Shown piece by piece: positions 18,386 through 29,400 of a stretch of DNA of 64,000 bases. Source of the DNA: Corynebacterium argentoratense DSM 44202 (GTDB lineage: Bacteria > Actinomycetota > Actinomycetes > Mycobacteriales > Mycobacteriaceae); NCBI RefSeq assembly GCF_000590555.1, contig NC_022198.1, forward strand, positions 1,504,583 to 1,568,582, written 5' to 3'. The translations under genes were made by a program, and so were the position numbers. Below the pieces are notes generated by a model that did not search any database, was not told the origin of the DNA, and saw nothing but the letters and a program-made list of their open reading frames with translations. The stretch's first letter is position 1. Every line of letters starts with the position of its first letter.

Positions 18386-21300
18386 TTCCTGTCCCCCATC
18401 GTGGATTCAATGGTGTCGAGCATTTCCACTAATCTCTCCGAAATTCCGCTCAAGCCCGGCTCCGACAACACCGTGTAGTGGTGTCCTGGCACCACTACCA
18501 CCGTCGTCTCCTCGGGCAAATTCGATCCCCATCCCAAAAACTCATCGTCAACCGCATCGTCGACGCCCATTCCAACTCCCGAGTTGGCGGGACTTCGCTG
18601 GCCAGCCACGGCTAGGAGCGTTGGCACGTTGGCCAATGGCTGTGCCGTTAGGCGGGCTAAGCCGGCGAGATGCCGAGTGAATACGCCGAGGCGATTATCG
18701 ATGTCTCCCATGTCGAGTCCCTGCCGAGTGAGTACTTCAGACACCGCCTCAACGGGATCTCCCGCAGCGATCGCCGAATCCTCAATAGCCAGACGACTAA
18801 AGGCCTGAAGGGAACGTACGTACCGGCGGGCAAACTCTGCGTCGACTTCTGTCTCTGCCAACCCCGTCAGCTCTCTGATGCGATCTGGTGAGTTGGAATC
18901 CACGAGCAGCAGGCCGCGAACATCGATCCCGCGCTCAATCAAGGTGCGAGCCAGCAATTGCGCCACGGTACCACCCATAGACCACCCGCCGAGGAACAAC
19001 CCGTAGCCGAATCCATGCAGCCCGTGGCGTCCTTCGTGACCTAGCTTTGCACGATGCGCGACAATGACATCACCATAGCAGCGGGCCACGGATTCTAGAT
19101 CGACGGGCATCGGCGTTCCATCCAGCCCTGGGTCAGCCAAGGCATAAACCGGACGAGGCGCGATTGCACGCGCAAGCGCCATGTAACACAGCACATCGCC
19201 TCCCGACGGATGCAGCAGGTACAACGGCTCTCCCGTTCCATCGCTCAGTGGCAAGACGTGCACGTCTGGGTCTAGTTGTGGGCGTGCCACCGCGGCGACA
19301 CCTGAGGGAGTGGGCTGTGCTAGGAACTCTTCTGGGGTGATGGACAATCCGTGGCGGGAACGCAATCCAGCAATCACGCGCACCATCGACAGCGAATCGC
19401 CTCCGGCTTCATAGAAATGAGCAGTGTCATCGACATCGTGGCTTAGGGCACGCGAAAATTCTTGTGTGACCGCATCCAGCGAAACTGGAGAGCAGACTTT
19501 CTTACTCCAAGGAAGCGCATCTAACGCGTCGTTTCGTTCCGTCTTTGCTGGCGCCGCCAAGGAGGAATCAAGCACCACTTGTGGCGAACGGTTATCGATA
19601 AATGCATCAACATGCTCGACAACAAAGGCGAGCAATGACGCGGTGGCATCTTCTGCAAACGCGCCCATTGGCGAATCGAGATTGATGGCGATGGAACCGT
19701 TTTCCATCGATGCCTGCAGATCGAGCAGAACCTGCGGGGTGACTACTCGTTCATAGACATCGCTCTCATCAATTCTTGCAGTCGTTGCGTCTTTGGCGCC
19801 GTCGCCAAACCCCAGCGTTGACGTGTAAACCACCGGAGAAACAACCTCTTGGCTTCCGCGATGGCGTGAGAGCATTCGCGCTACCTCCACTCCAGTTATT
19901 GCAGAGTGCGCCAACGTGATTGCCAACTGTTCGGCAAATCCTTCGTAGAGGGCGTCCCCCCAGCTTCTCGGGTTGCAGTGCACCAGGGAAGTTGTCGCGA
20001 AAGGGCCCAAGACGCGATCGATGTCCTCGGCAAGCGGACGACGATTGAAGTAGAGCACAGTCATCAGCAGCTCTTCACAACCGGATAGCTCACAGACCGC
20101 CTGAGCCCAAGCTCCTCCAATAACCGCAGTGGGCGTGGTCTCCTCCTCTCGGCACCGTTGGAAGAATTCCTCTGCACGTTTCGCGCTGACGCGCGCGCAG
20201 TCACGACGCATTCCCCTTCCTTCGGTCCCTTGGAGGGGAAGCTGCACTGGGGGCGGAAGGAGATCAAGCCGTTCGCGCCACCAAGCGGCATCGTGCTCCC
20301 TTTTCTCCTGTTCCTCTTGCGCCACGCTTACCTGGTAGTCAGCAAAGGTCAAAGAAGGCGCCGGGATGACCATATTGGGGTTGTCGGCGAAAGCGAAGAG
20401 CTGATCGAAGAAAAGGTAGAACGACCACCCGTCGACGAATAGCAGGCTGGCCTGCACGTGCACACGTGCGCCACCGTGGGGAAGCATCTGCGCGAGTATA
20501 CGGAAGTTGGGCCATTGGTGAGGATCGATAGGCTCATGTGGCCAGGTGCGGCGGATATCCTCTATCGCCTCCTCGACAGCTTCCTCAGAATGCTGCGAAA
20601 GGTCTTCTACCGAAATCGGAAGATTCGCCAGCGCGAGGTCGTCCTCATGAAGAATGACCTGTTGTCCATCATCAGTAATGACTGCACGGAGCATCGGCTG
20701 ATGCCGGATGAGTGCGGCAACGGCGCGAGTGAGGCTCTCCCCAGTGGCGTCTGGGTCATAGTAGTCAACATAGAAGTGGGCCGAGTCATGCGAGAAGGAC
20801 CAACCGCCTTGGGAGCCCACGAGATACGCCTGCTGCAACGGTGTCAGCGGGAAAGGCTCGCCTTCTGCGTGGCGCACTAACTCAAAGCTACGCTTGCTTA
20901 TTGTTCGTCCAGCCAGCGCTGCTGGCGTGATACCGCCTAGAATCTCGTCAATGTCACTGGCGATCCCCTCCCGGCGTAGCGCCGCAACCACTCGGATCGC
21001 GTCGAGAGAATCACCCCCCAATGCGCTCCAAGTGCTGTTTGGTTCAATGTCAACGTCGCCGAGGATCCCTCTCCACACGCTGCAGATTTCTTCCGCAGTG
21101 CTCTGAGAGACATCCGTGATGGAAGGCATCGAGTCAACTCCCGCATCAGCTTCCATCTCTTGCTCGGGGAGCAGTGCGCGCAGGTGTTTCTTGTAGGACG
21201 AGACGAATGCGTTCATTCCTTCGACGCCAAAGATGGAGTTCGCCCCGTCAAACTGCGCCACGAGGCGTCCGCGCCACTGATAGACCTGGTGGTCTAGGCT

Positions 21301-24300
21301 CACCTGCGGAGTCTGGCTCGCACCCCACACTAGGTCCCCGAGTCGATATTCGCTTTCCCCTCCGTCAACCTGCGTACCCAGAGTCGAGGTAAAAACTACC
21401 GGTAGGCGGAACGGTTCACCGTCGTAGGCGCTGCGCTTTGAAACAATCTCGGGGCCAGCGACGGTGGTGTGATCGAGAACCTCAAAGAGGCTTTCGCCGA
21501 TGCCACGAATGTCTTCATCAGGGTGCTCTCCTACGTGCAAAGCACACGGAACCAGCGTGGTGAAATCACCGATCACCTGTTCAAATCCCTGCGGACGGTC
21601 AAAAACAGTCAGCATCACAGTCATGTCTTCTGCACCCACATGTTCGGCCAACGTACGTGCGTATGCGGTCAAGAACAGCACGGTTGGTGTGACCTTGAGC
21701 GCTCTGGCACGAGAGTGAATCTGGCTGTCTAGTTCTTCATCGAGCCTCCAGGTAACCCGATCAAACGTCTCGTTGTTCACGGGCAAGGCTCCGAGGTTCG
21801 GTGCCAGTGGCAGCATCTGGGCTCGCTCCTCCCAGAATTGGCGATCAGTCGGGCTCACCCGCTGTCCATCGGCGACAGCGCGACAATGCTCAGCGAAGTT
21901 TCGTGTTGGCGCCGCAGGCAGGGGTATTCCGGCGTATGCCTTGGATAGCTCGTCGAAGAAGAGACCAAAGCTTGAGGCATCACATACGAGAACATCTATA
22001 GAGAATCCAAGATGCACCCCGTCCGGGGCGATGGCGGCCGCGACCGTGACCAGTGGCCACTGGCTGGCAGGAGCGGTCCGCGTCGAATACCGTGCTCGCC
22101 ACCTTCCCAACGCCTGCTCGGGGTCTGCATGGTTCCGGCAGTCAACCACGGGGACGACATACGGATCAGGATTGATGGCTCGATGGCCGTCTTCGGTGAC
22201 GATCGCACGCAACATGGGGTGTCGACTGATGACGGTGGTCATTGCCTGTCCAAGGCGGTCAACATCGACTGCGTCGATGAGTGTCTCCACGAAGCTGTGG
22301 CACGGGTTAGAGTTCGCGCCGAAACTGTGTTGACGACCAATCAGATACGCTCTTTGCACTGGAGTCAGCGGCCATTGTTCTGGCTCGGCTGGCGTCTTGA
22401 TATCGAGGCTATCAGCGGTTTTATCCTCGGAGGGTGGGGCGTATTTCGCCTCGGGTACTACCCGGCTAAGCATTCCCGAGAAGCTTGGGTCCGCCAGCAG
22501 ATCGCGCAGGCGCATGTCAATCCCGCATTCACGGCGGACCTCCGCCAGCAATCGCGTTGCCTGCAGGGAGCTTCCCCCTAGCGAGAAGAAGTCAGCCGTA
22601 TCCACATCAATGTCCTCTATACCCAGCGTCTGCTTCCACAAAGAGCGCAAGCGGGCGGAGAGGTCAGAATTTTGTTCGCTTGCCATCGAAGACTCTGCCG
22701 AAGAAGAATCAGGTCTAGTTGCGCGACGTAATGAAGCGATGTCCTTGCGAGTGAGCAAGGTCGTCCCTTCAACGGGAGCTGACAGCAATTTGGAGACACA
22801 TTCGACAGCCTCGTGCTCTTCAAGCGCATTGTCGAGAAGTCGGTTGCCAAAGGAATTGACCCGTCCGGTTTGCCAGCCATCGCTGGCAACTGTCATCCAG
22901 GCGGTGTGAGTTTTTGGCGGGGTCACGCACTCTGCAGCGCGATTGGATGCTGCGTAGGCGGCGAGTCCCACTCCCCCAACGTGTGCGGCCATTGAGGACA
23001 TGACTAACACGCGACCCGGTGCATCCCCTTCCATACGCGTGCAGGCCTCGGAGACAGCAGCGACGACGTCAGTCTTCGCTTCGAAATGACTTGTCACAGT
23101 GTCAAAGTCCGTGAGCTGGGACTCCGCAAAAGCTTTCTCGCCAACGACCCCCGTGGCGACGATCACTGCGCCACGCCGACCGCAACCACTTTCTCGAAGC
23201 AATCGCTCAATGTCGATGGCACTGGTTGGAGTGACATGACCCGGCCCTTCCTGCCGAGTGCCGACGACGACCTTGATCCCCTTCTTCTCAAAATGGCGCG
23301 ACAGCGCCTGCCCAACTCGTCCGCTACCTCCTAGGATGACAACGGTGTCTGGATCTGGCCAAGACGAAGATCCAGCCAAGGAAACGGGGAAAGGTTGCTC
23401 TACGTAGGCGCCGGTCGCATCTCCTCGCACGGCCGTCGCCGACTGGGCGGCAGCGCTGACTATGTCGTGATGGGAGACATCACCGCAGTAGGCTACCGCA
23501 CGGATTCCCGTTTCAGCCGTCACCGAGTAGATGGCAGCGCCGCACACTTTGGCAATATCCCAATTCGGACAGTGGACGGCGACGATCCCCTTTGGCTCCG
23601 TGTTTGAGGAAAGCCAGGAAATCATTTCGTGAACTGCGTTCCGCGCGGCACGGTGAATGGCTGCTTCGGTGGAAGAACTGCACGATAGTTCAACTACTGT
23701 GAGTTCCTCAACTGCTGCAGTTGTGGAAGGAGCCAAGCGCAGCTCATGCAACCGATGAGTCAGTTCCATTTCTTGCCGGGTGGCCTGACGGGGTGATTGT
23801 TTGGGCCAAAAATGACGGCGGTCAAATGGATACGGTGGCAGGGCCACCCGACGAGGAGAATCCGGCTCTGGACTCTGGCAAGGTACCCCGCTAGCTGAGA
23901 CCTCTGCGACCGCGGCAAGCATCGAGGATTCGCTAATGTTCCCTCGGTCATCGGCCACGGTCACTGTAGCAGTGATTGCAGGCAGACCAGCCTCGCGGGC
24001 AAGGGCCGACATCGATGCACCGGGGCCAACATTCACCACGACCACCGAATCTGAGCAGTACTCCACAGCGCTCGTGAGCGTCTGATGAAACTGCACGGGA
24101 CGTCGCACGTGTTTCGCCCAGAAATCCTGGCTCGACAGATCGTTACGACTGACCTGGCGGCCCAATGATGGCGAAAACACTGGAGTCTCTGGCTCTCGAG
24201 CAGCCAGAGACTCCGCCGCTTGGGAAACAATGGGAACGACCTCGTCGACGAAGGAGGAGTGCGCGGCGACGGCGACTGGAACGATTGTGGCATCATCACC

Positions 24301-26409
24301 CAGTTCCTGCGCGATATGGTTCACGGTCTGATGATCTGCGGAAACCACTGTTGAGCGTGGCGAGTTATAGGCTGAGATCTCGGCGTTTCGATGGCGTGAT
24401 AGTACTGCCGATACTCTTTCCTGATTGCCTCGAATTCGTATCATGGCGCCGGGAACCGCGTGGGCAAGAGCACGAGACCTAGCGGCAATGATAGGTGCAA
24501 CATTTTCCAATCCCAAGGAGCCGGAGATAACTGCTGCAGCGTACTCACCCGTAGAGTGCCCAAGCATGGCGTCGGGACGCACTCCGGCAGCGATCAGTAC
24601 TCTTGCACACACGATTTCGGCGGCGACAAGCGCGGGCAGCCCGAGTTCAGGGTCATCGGCAGCGACTGAATCAAGACCATAAAACTCGGGGGCACATATG
24701 GATCGAATGTCTCCGCTTACGTGCTTGCCAAACTCTTCGGCAATGTCATCGAGCAGCTGTCGACAAGTCTCATTGCGCTCGACCAGCGCTTGCAGCATGC
24801 CAGCCCGTTGCGCACCTCCGCCGGGGAAGGCAAAGATGAGCCCCGCTGGCTTTGTTGCGGTGCGTGGGGGCGCTACTTCTATCGTTTCACCGTCCGCGCT
24901 GACTGCAAGTGCCGCTCGCCAGGGCATCTGCTTACGGCCATGTGTGAGGGTCCAGGCTGCGTCGTCAAGAAACTCGGAGTTTTCACGCGCCCACGCGCTC
25001 ATTGCCTTCGTCATAGCGAGGGCTGACTTCTTCGTCGCAGCGCTGAGGTTCAAAACGGCGGGGGTGGCCCTCCTGTGTGAATTCGGCAGGGACATCTGTG
25101 GCGCCTCTTCGACGATGACGTGACAATTCGTGCCCCCGAAACCCAATGAAGAGATTCCGGCGATCCGGCGCCCGTTAATCCCCTGCCAGGCCATGGTCTC
25201 GTGGGCGAGCTGGAGTGAGCTTCCGTGCAAATCAATGGCCGATGACGGCTTTCGGCTTCCCACCGTCCCAGGAATGCGTCGATGACGGAGGGAGCCAATA
25301 ACAGCCATCAAGCTGGCAATGCCGGCAGCTGCTTCTGTATGCCCAAGAACAGATTTACATGAGCCCACAGTGCACCAAGGAGTGGCGGAGTGTCCGAATA
25401 CCTCCACCATCGCAGAAATCTCAAGGGGGTCACCGACCTTTGTCCCTGTGCCGTGTCCTTCAAGGTAGCTAATGTCTTGTGGCTCGACGTCCGCCATGGC
25501 CTGAGCCTGATGGATGACTTCCGCGTGTGCCGCCGCGGAGGGAGCTACCAGCCCGGCGGACCGCCCCCCATCATTGTTGACTGCAGATCCGCGAATGATC
25601 GCAAGAATGGGATCGCCATCGGCCACTGCGTCGTGAGCTCGGCGCAGTGCTACAACACCGGCGCCCTGTGTGAACACCGCTCCTGAAGCAGACTCAGAAT
25701 AAGGGCATGTCAGGCCGTCCTCCGAGAATGGTCCGTCTGGGACGTAGGTGTAGCCGCTTTCTTGTGGCGTATGCACCGTTGCCCCGCCGACAAGCACCAT
25801 GTCTGACTCTTGAGCCAGCAATTGGCTGATTCCTAGGTGGACTGCGACCAATGACGTTGAACACGCGGTCTGCACCGTGAAGGCAGGACCTGTCAGGCTA
25901 AGGCGGTGTGCTACCGAGTTCGCGAGATAATCCAAGTAGGTGCCCAAAGAGACTTCCATCGTCTCCACCGGATTTGCGCCGCCAAGTGGCGCAAAGTCTG
26001 GAAAGAGCGCGTGGAGGAAGGCTGAGTGCGTCCCGCCGAGGATCACCCCAACGTTATCGATGCCACGTCCAAATCCGTGGCCAGCAGAGTCCAGAGCTTG
26101 CAGGCAAAGTTCATGGAGGACCCGCGCCTGCGGATCCAATAGCTCCGCCTCACGAGTGGACATTCCAAATACGTCAGGGTCGAACATTTCGATGTCATCG
26201 AGCTTCGACCCCACCGGAACGAAGTCTGGGTCTTTATCGGCCGCATTCGCTGTGTGTGCTAAGTCATGATGGGTAACTGGCTCGCCGGCGCACAGTCGTT
26301 CATGGAGCTGATCGATGTTGTTGATGCCCGGGAACCTACACTCGGCCGCAACGACAGCGATATCCGTCGGGGCCAGACCGTTTCGTGCCTCTTGAGTTGC
26401 TATCGTCAC
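18382..26409 (-). CDS. Hybrid PKS/NRPS siderophore synthetase, HMWP1-like (KS-AT-KR-ACP-Cy-PCP-Cy-PCP-TE)
   Basis: This 2675-residue megasynthase shows in order: ketosynthase (active Cys183 in TACSTS, His319 in HGTGT, His357), acyltransferase (Ser619 in GHSTGEYAAA), ketoreductase (GGSGRVG near 1027-1033, Ser/Tyr near 1139-1152), ACP (LGGSSL near 1277), Cy domain with canonical D1472-x4-D1477-x2-S1480, PCP (LGGDSL near 1798), a second Cy domain whose first motif Asp is Ser1988, PCP (AGGDSL near 2335) and thioesterase (GGWSMGG, Ser2477; Asp2504; late His in PGHHY). No adenylation or methyltransferase domain is present. GTG start directly follows the upstream TAG. Compared with yersiniabactin HMWP1 it lacks both methyltransferases and has an extra Cy-PCP module. 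Confidence 0.93.
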   Translation of the reverse strand: MTIATQEARNGLAPTDIAVVAAECRFPGINNIDQLHERLCAGEPVTHHDLAHTANAADKDPDFVPVGSKLDDIEMFDPDVFGMSTREAELLDPQARVLHELCLQALDSAGHGFGRGIDNVGVILGGTHSAFLHALFPDFAPLGGANPVETMEVSLGTYLDYLANSVAHRLSLTGPAFTVQTACSTSLVAVHLGISQLLAQESDMVLVGGATVHTPQESGYTYVPDGPFSEDGLTCPYSESASGAVFTQGAGVVALRRAHDAVADGDPILAIIRGSAVNNDGGRSAGLVAPSAAAHAEVIHQAQAMADVEPQDISYLEGHGTGTKVGDPLEISAMVEVFGHSATPWCTVGSCKSVLGHTEAAAGIASLMAVIGSLRHRRIPGTVGSRKPSSAIDLHGSSLQLAHETMAWQGINGRRIAGISSLGFGGTNCHVIVEEAPQMSLPNSHRRATPAVLNLSAATKKSALAMTKAMSAWARENSEFLDDAAWTLTHGRKQMPWRAALAVSADGETIEVAPPRTATKPAGLIFAFPGGGAQRAGMLQALVERNETCRQLLDDIAEEFGKHVSGDIRSICAPEFYGLDSVAADDPELGLPALVAAEIVCARVLIAAGVRPDAMLGHSTGEYAAAVISGSLGLENVAPIIAARSRALAHAVPGAMIRIRGNQERVSAVLSRHRNAEISAYNSPRSTVVSADHQTVNHIAQELGDDATIVPVAVAAHSSFVDEVVPIVSQAAESLAAREPETPVFSPSLGRQVSRNDLSSQDFWAKHVRRPVQFHQTLTSAVEYCSDSVVVVNVGPGASMSALAREAGLPAITATVTVADDRGNISESSMLAAVAEVSASGVPCQSPEPDSPRRVALPPYPFDRRHFWPKQSPRQATRQEMELTHRLHELRLAPSTTAAVEELTVVELSCSSSTEAAIHRAARNAVHEMISWLSSNTEPKGIVAVHCPNWDIAKVCGAAIYSVTAETGIRAVAYCGDVSHHDIVSAAAQSATAVRGDATGAYVEQPFPVSLAGSSSWPDPDTVVILGGSGRVGQALSRHFEKKGIKVVVGTRQEGPGHVTPTSAIDIERLLRESGCGRRGAVIVATGVVGEKAFAESQLTDFDTVTSHFEAKTDVVAAVSEACTRMEGDAPGRVLVMSSMAAHVGGVGLAAYAASNRAAECVTPPKTHTAWMTVASDGWQTGRVNSFGNRLLDNALEEHEAVECVSKLLSAPVEGTTLLTRKDIASLRRATRPDSSSAESSMASEQNSDLSARLRSLWKQTLGIEDIDVDTADFFSLGGSSLQATRLLAEVRRECGIDMRLRDLLADPSFSGMLSRVVPEAKYAPPSEDKTADSLDIKTPAEPEQWPLTPVQRAYLIGRQHSFGANSNPCHSFVETLIDAVDVDRLGQAMTTVISRHPMLRAIVTEDGHRAINPDPYVVPVVDCRNHADPEQALGRWRARYSTRTAPASQWPLVTVAAAIAPDGVHLGFSIDVLVCDASSFGLFFDELSKAYAGIPLPAAPTRNFAEHCRAVADGQRVSPTDRQFWEERAQMLPLAPNLGALPVNNETFDRVTWRLDEELDSQIHSRARALKVTPTVLFLTAYARTLAEHVGAEDMTVMLTVFDRPQGFEQVIGDFTTLVPCALHVGEHPDEDIRGIGESLFEVLDHTTVAGPEIVSKRSAYDGEPFRLPVVFTSTLGTQVDGGESEYRLGDLVWGASQTPQVSLDHQVYQWRGRLVAQFDGANSIFGVEGMNAFVSSYKKHLRALLPEQEMEADAGVDSMPSITDVSQSTAEEICSVWRGILGDVDIEPNSTWSALGGDSLDAIRVVAALRREGIASDIDEILGGITPAALAGRTISKRSFELVRHAEGEPFPLTPLQQAYLVGSQGGWSFSHDSAHFYVDYYDPDATGESLTRAVAALIRHQPMLRAVITDDGQQVILHEDDLALANLPISVEDLSQHSEEAVEEAIEDIRRTWPHEPIDPHQWPNFRILAQMLPHGGARVHVQASLLFVDGWSFYLFFDQLFAFADNPNMVIPAPSLTFADYQVSVAQEEQEKREHDAAWWRERLDLLPPPVQLPLQGTEGRGMRRDCARVSAKRAEEFFQRCREEETTPTAVIGGAWAQAVCELSGCEELLMTVLYFNRRPLAEDIDRVLGPFATTSLVHCNPRSWGDALYEGFAEQLAITLAHSAITGVEVARMLSRHRGSQEVVSPVVYTSTLGFGDGAKDATTARIDESDVYERVVTPQVLLDLQASMENGSIAINLDSPMGAFAEDATASLLAFVVEHVDAFIDNRSPQVVLDSSLAAPAKTERNDALDALPWSKKVCSPVSLDAVTQEFSRALSHDVDDTAHFYEAGGDSLSMVRVIAGLRSRHGLSITPEEFLAQPTPSGVAAVARPQLDPDVHVLPLSDGTGEPLYLLHPSGGDVLCYMALARAIAPRPVYALADPGLDGTPMPVDLESVARCYGDVIVAHRAKLGHEGRHGLHGFGYGLFLGGWSMGGTVAQLLARTLIERGIDVRGLLLVDSNSPDRIRELTGLAETEVDAEFARRYVRSLQAFSRLAIEDSAIAAGDPVEAVSEVLTRQGLDMGDIDNRLGVFTRHLAGLARLTAQPLANVPTLLAVAGQRSPANSGVGMGVDDAVDDEFLGWGSNLPEETTVVVVPGHHYTVLSEPGLSGISERLVEMLDTIESTMGDRK

Positions 26410-29400
26410 CTAGATTTCTCCCATCGTTGCCAGCGCAGTACGGCGCCGATTCCTACCTCGAGCGCGTGCCGAGGAATGCGCACGAGTCGAGTTTTCTTCG
26501 TTGTTTTTCGCCAGCTTGATGCTGGATGCAGCGTTGCCTTCGACCAGCTCCTCGCCGCCCACACCGCTACTCAGATACGCCGCCAAAGCACTGATGGAGG
26601 GGTGTGTAAACACGTCCAAGAGAGTTAGCGCATTTCCTTCACTAACTAGTTGGTTCCTCATTGCAATAAGATCCACGGAGTTGGCCCCGAGATCGAAAAA
26701 GCCCCGGTCGTAGTCTGCTGGGCTTACATGCGTTCCCGCCGCTTGCCCCAGTGCTCGAGCAATGTGTTGCTTCATCGCGTCGGCTGTAGTCTTCCCAGCC
26801 CCGCTCGCCACCTTGCGCGTTCTTGCCTCGCTTGTCAACGAACCGCCTACGCTCGATGGTCCACGCTCAGAGGATTCCTGCGGATTGTGTGGCGAAAAGG
26901 CGTGCCACGACACCGAAACAGGTGTCAGCATTTCGGCAAGTTCGGCTACGGTGGCGTCTCCGAGTGCCCTCGAATCGGAAAGATCGTGGGTGGGGTCTGC
27001 GATGTAGCGGAGAAGGCTCGACAGCGCCGTCATCAATCCATGAGCTGTTCCTTCTTGCAACGCATCCACCGCATGATCGATGACTATTGCGTAGCCGTCC
27101 TGATGACGGAAGAACTGAACATCGATGAGTACCTGGGGCGTCGAGGAAATTGCGTCCACGGTAGTCCCGAATGCGCCAAGCAGTTCTGACTGGTCACCGC
27201 CAGACCCCAGCCCGGAAGAGTACACGATTGGCGGAATCATCGTTGCGGCAGGAGCATGGTGGCGCCCCCGCATCGCGTCGTCAGCAGCATTGATTAGCAC
27301 GTGCATTGCGGCAACGGCACGATCTGGGTAGGAGGCGCTGCCGCCGTCGACGATAGCGGTGGTGGTGTATTCGCCAATGGTTCGCTCATGTCCGCGGGGA
27401 CGCGCGAGAACCGTAGCGACAATTGGCTGTGGTTCCGATCCGGTGATAGCCCCTACGCTCGTCGAAATTGCGGCAGCAATCACGGAGTCAACGGTTGCTC
27501 CCAATTCCGCCGCCCGTTGCTCAATTCCGCGCGCGATATGCCCCTCGATGGTCGTTCGATGCCGCTTGAACCGGCCAGAGGTCGACCTGGACAACGGCAA
27601 GACGACGGGTGCGGAATCCTGGGTTTTCTGTTTCTGCTGGATGACCTTGGTGGCGCCGTTTTCCGCGATACGATTTGCGAATTCAAGGAAGCTTCCCTCC
27701 GGTGTGGATAAAGCCTTGCCGTGATATGCCGAGAGCAGATCCTCCACGAGCACCTGGGCGCCGATGACATCACAAAAGAGCATGTCAATGGCAAGGAACA
27801 GACGCTTGGCCCCCTGACTCGGCGCTACCACCTCAATGCTGAGCCACGGTTGTCCACTTGGATCCGCAGCTCCCGTTCGCATCCGCTCTCGGACGCGCCG
27901 TAGCTCGGTTTCGAACTCTTCGGTGGTCGTAGTCCGGTGGCACACGATTCCGGGGCGGCAGTTTGGATCCGTGCCCTGAATGCCATCCTTCAGGACGGTC
28001 AACTCCATTTCCGGGTGAATATCACAGACCGCGTCCAAAGCGCGTTGTAGCCGTTGAATGTCGAGATCAACGATGTCGACTTCGGTGAAATAGTGCGGTG
28101 CAACCGATTGTCCCAGCCAGGTATCGGCGCGTCCGACCAAGTATCCAACTTGAAGCGGGGTCAGAGCAGCGCGGTGTGTGAGAGGCTGGTCGGCATTTCG
28201 AGTGCTTTCGATACTCCCTTCTACAGATTGGGGCGAGTCGATTGTGAGATCACACAAGTTGACCCCGCTAGCTGTAGCCTCCAGGCGGGCGCTTTCGGGC
28301 AAGTTTTGACGAAGAGTGCGAAGCCATTGTCCTGCCTTTAGGAACTGTTCCTCAAGCGGCTCCTCTGTTTCGGGCAAGGAAGCACGGAAGCTCATCCCCA
28401 ACTCAATTCCGGACAGAAGCAGATCGTGTGAGCTGGCTACGTCAGTTTGCGGAGTTGGCATTGTAACCGGTGCTTCGACCGGAGTGTCTGATTCTTTCTG
28501 TTCCGTGTGCTCATGCTTGGTCGCCAGAGCAAGGGTCTTCTCCCAAGGATCAGAAAGGACGTCGGAAAGCAGTGGCCGGGAACCGGTGGCATCTTCAATT
28601 CGATTAATCGTGCGAACGATATCAAGAGAGCTAATACCCAGTTCAGTAGGGGTCAATGCGGAACCCGAGGCAGCAGGCAACGCTTGAGTTTCCGCAGACA
28701 TACCTGCATGCGTCGTTGCTGCGGGGGACTCTTCGGATTCCGTATCCGAGGGAGTCACGGAATCATCCGCCTGCCATGGATTCGGCAGCGCCTTGTGATC
28801 CACCTTGCCGTTTCCATTCATTGGCAGCTGCGAATGGATCACGAAACGAGAGGGAACCATGTAACTCGGAAGAAGCGAATGCAGGTGCTCGCGCAGAAGC
28901 TGATCATCGAAGCTTTCTGCATTCGCAGGTACCACGTGGGCCACGAGACGTCGGCGACCGTTTTGGTCGGTTGGTGCAGCACAGACAGCCGACTTGACGT
29001 CAGCGCAGCGTGCCAGTGCCGCATCGATCTCCCCCAGCTCAATGCGGTAACCATTGATTTTCACCTGGCGATCCACTCGCCCGAGGAAGCGGATATCCCC
29101 GTTGGGAAGCCACATTCCCATGTCCCCCGTGTTATAGAGCCGCTCACCTAACACGTCATGGATGGCGAAGCGTTCCGCTGTCTTTTGCGGATCTCCGAGG
29201 TAGCCGCGCGCGACGCCCTCACCACCGATGTACAGATACCCCGGAGTCCGCACTGGTGCGGGGTTTCCAGACTCGTCAAGGATTCTGAACCACTGATTTC
29301 CCAAGGCTTTTCCATAAGGAATTGATGGTTCGAATTCGTCATCAGGCGTTATCCGATGATGAATCGACCAAATCGATGCCTCAGTTGCACCCCCCAGGCT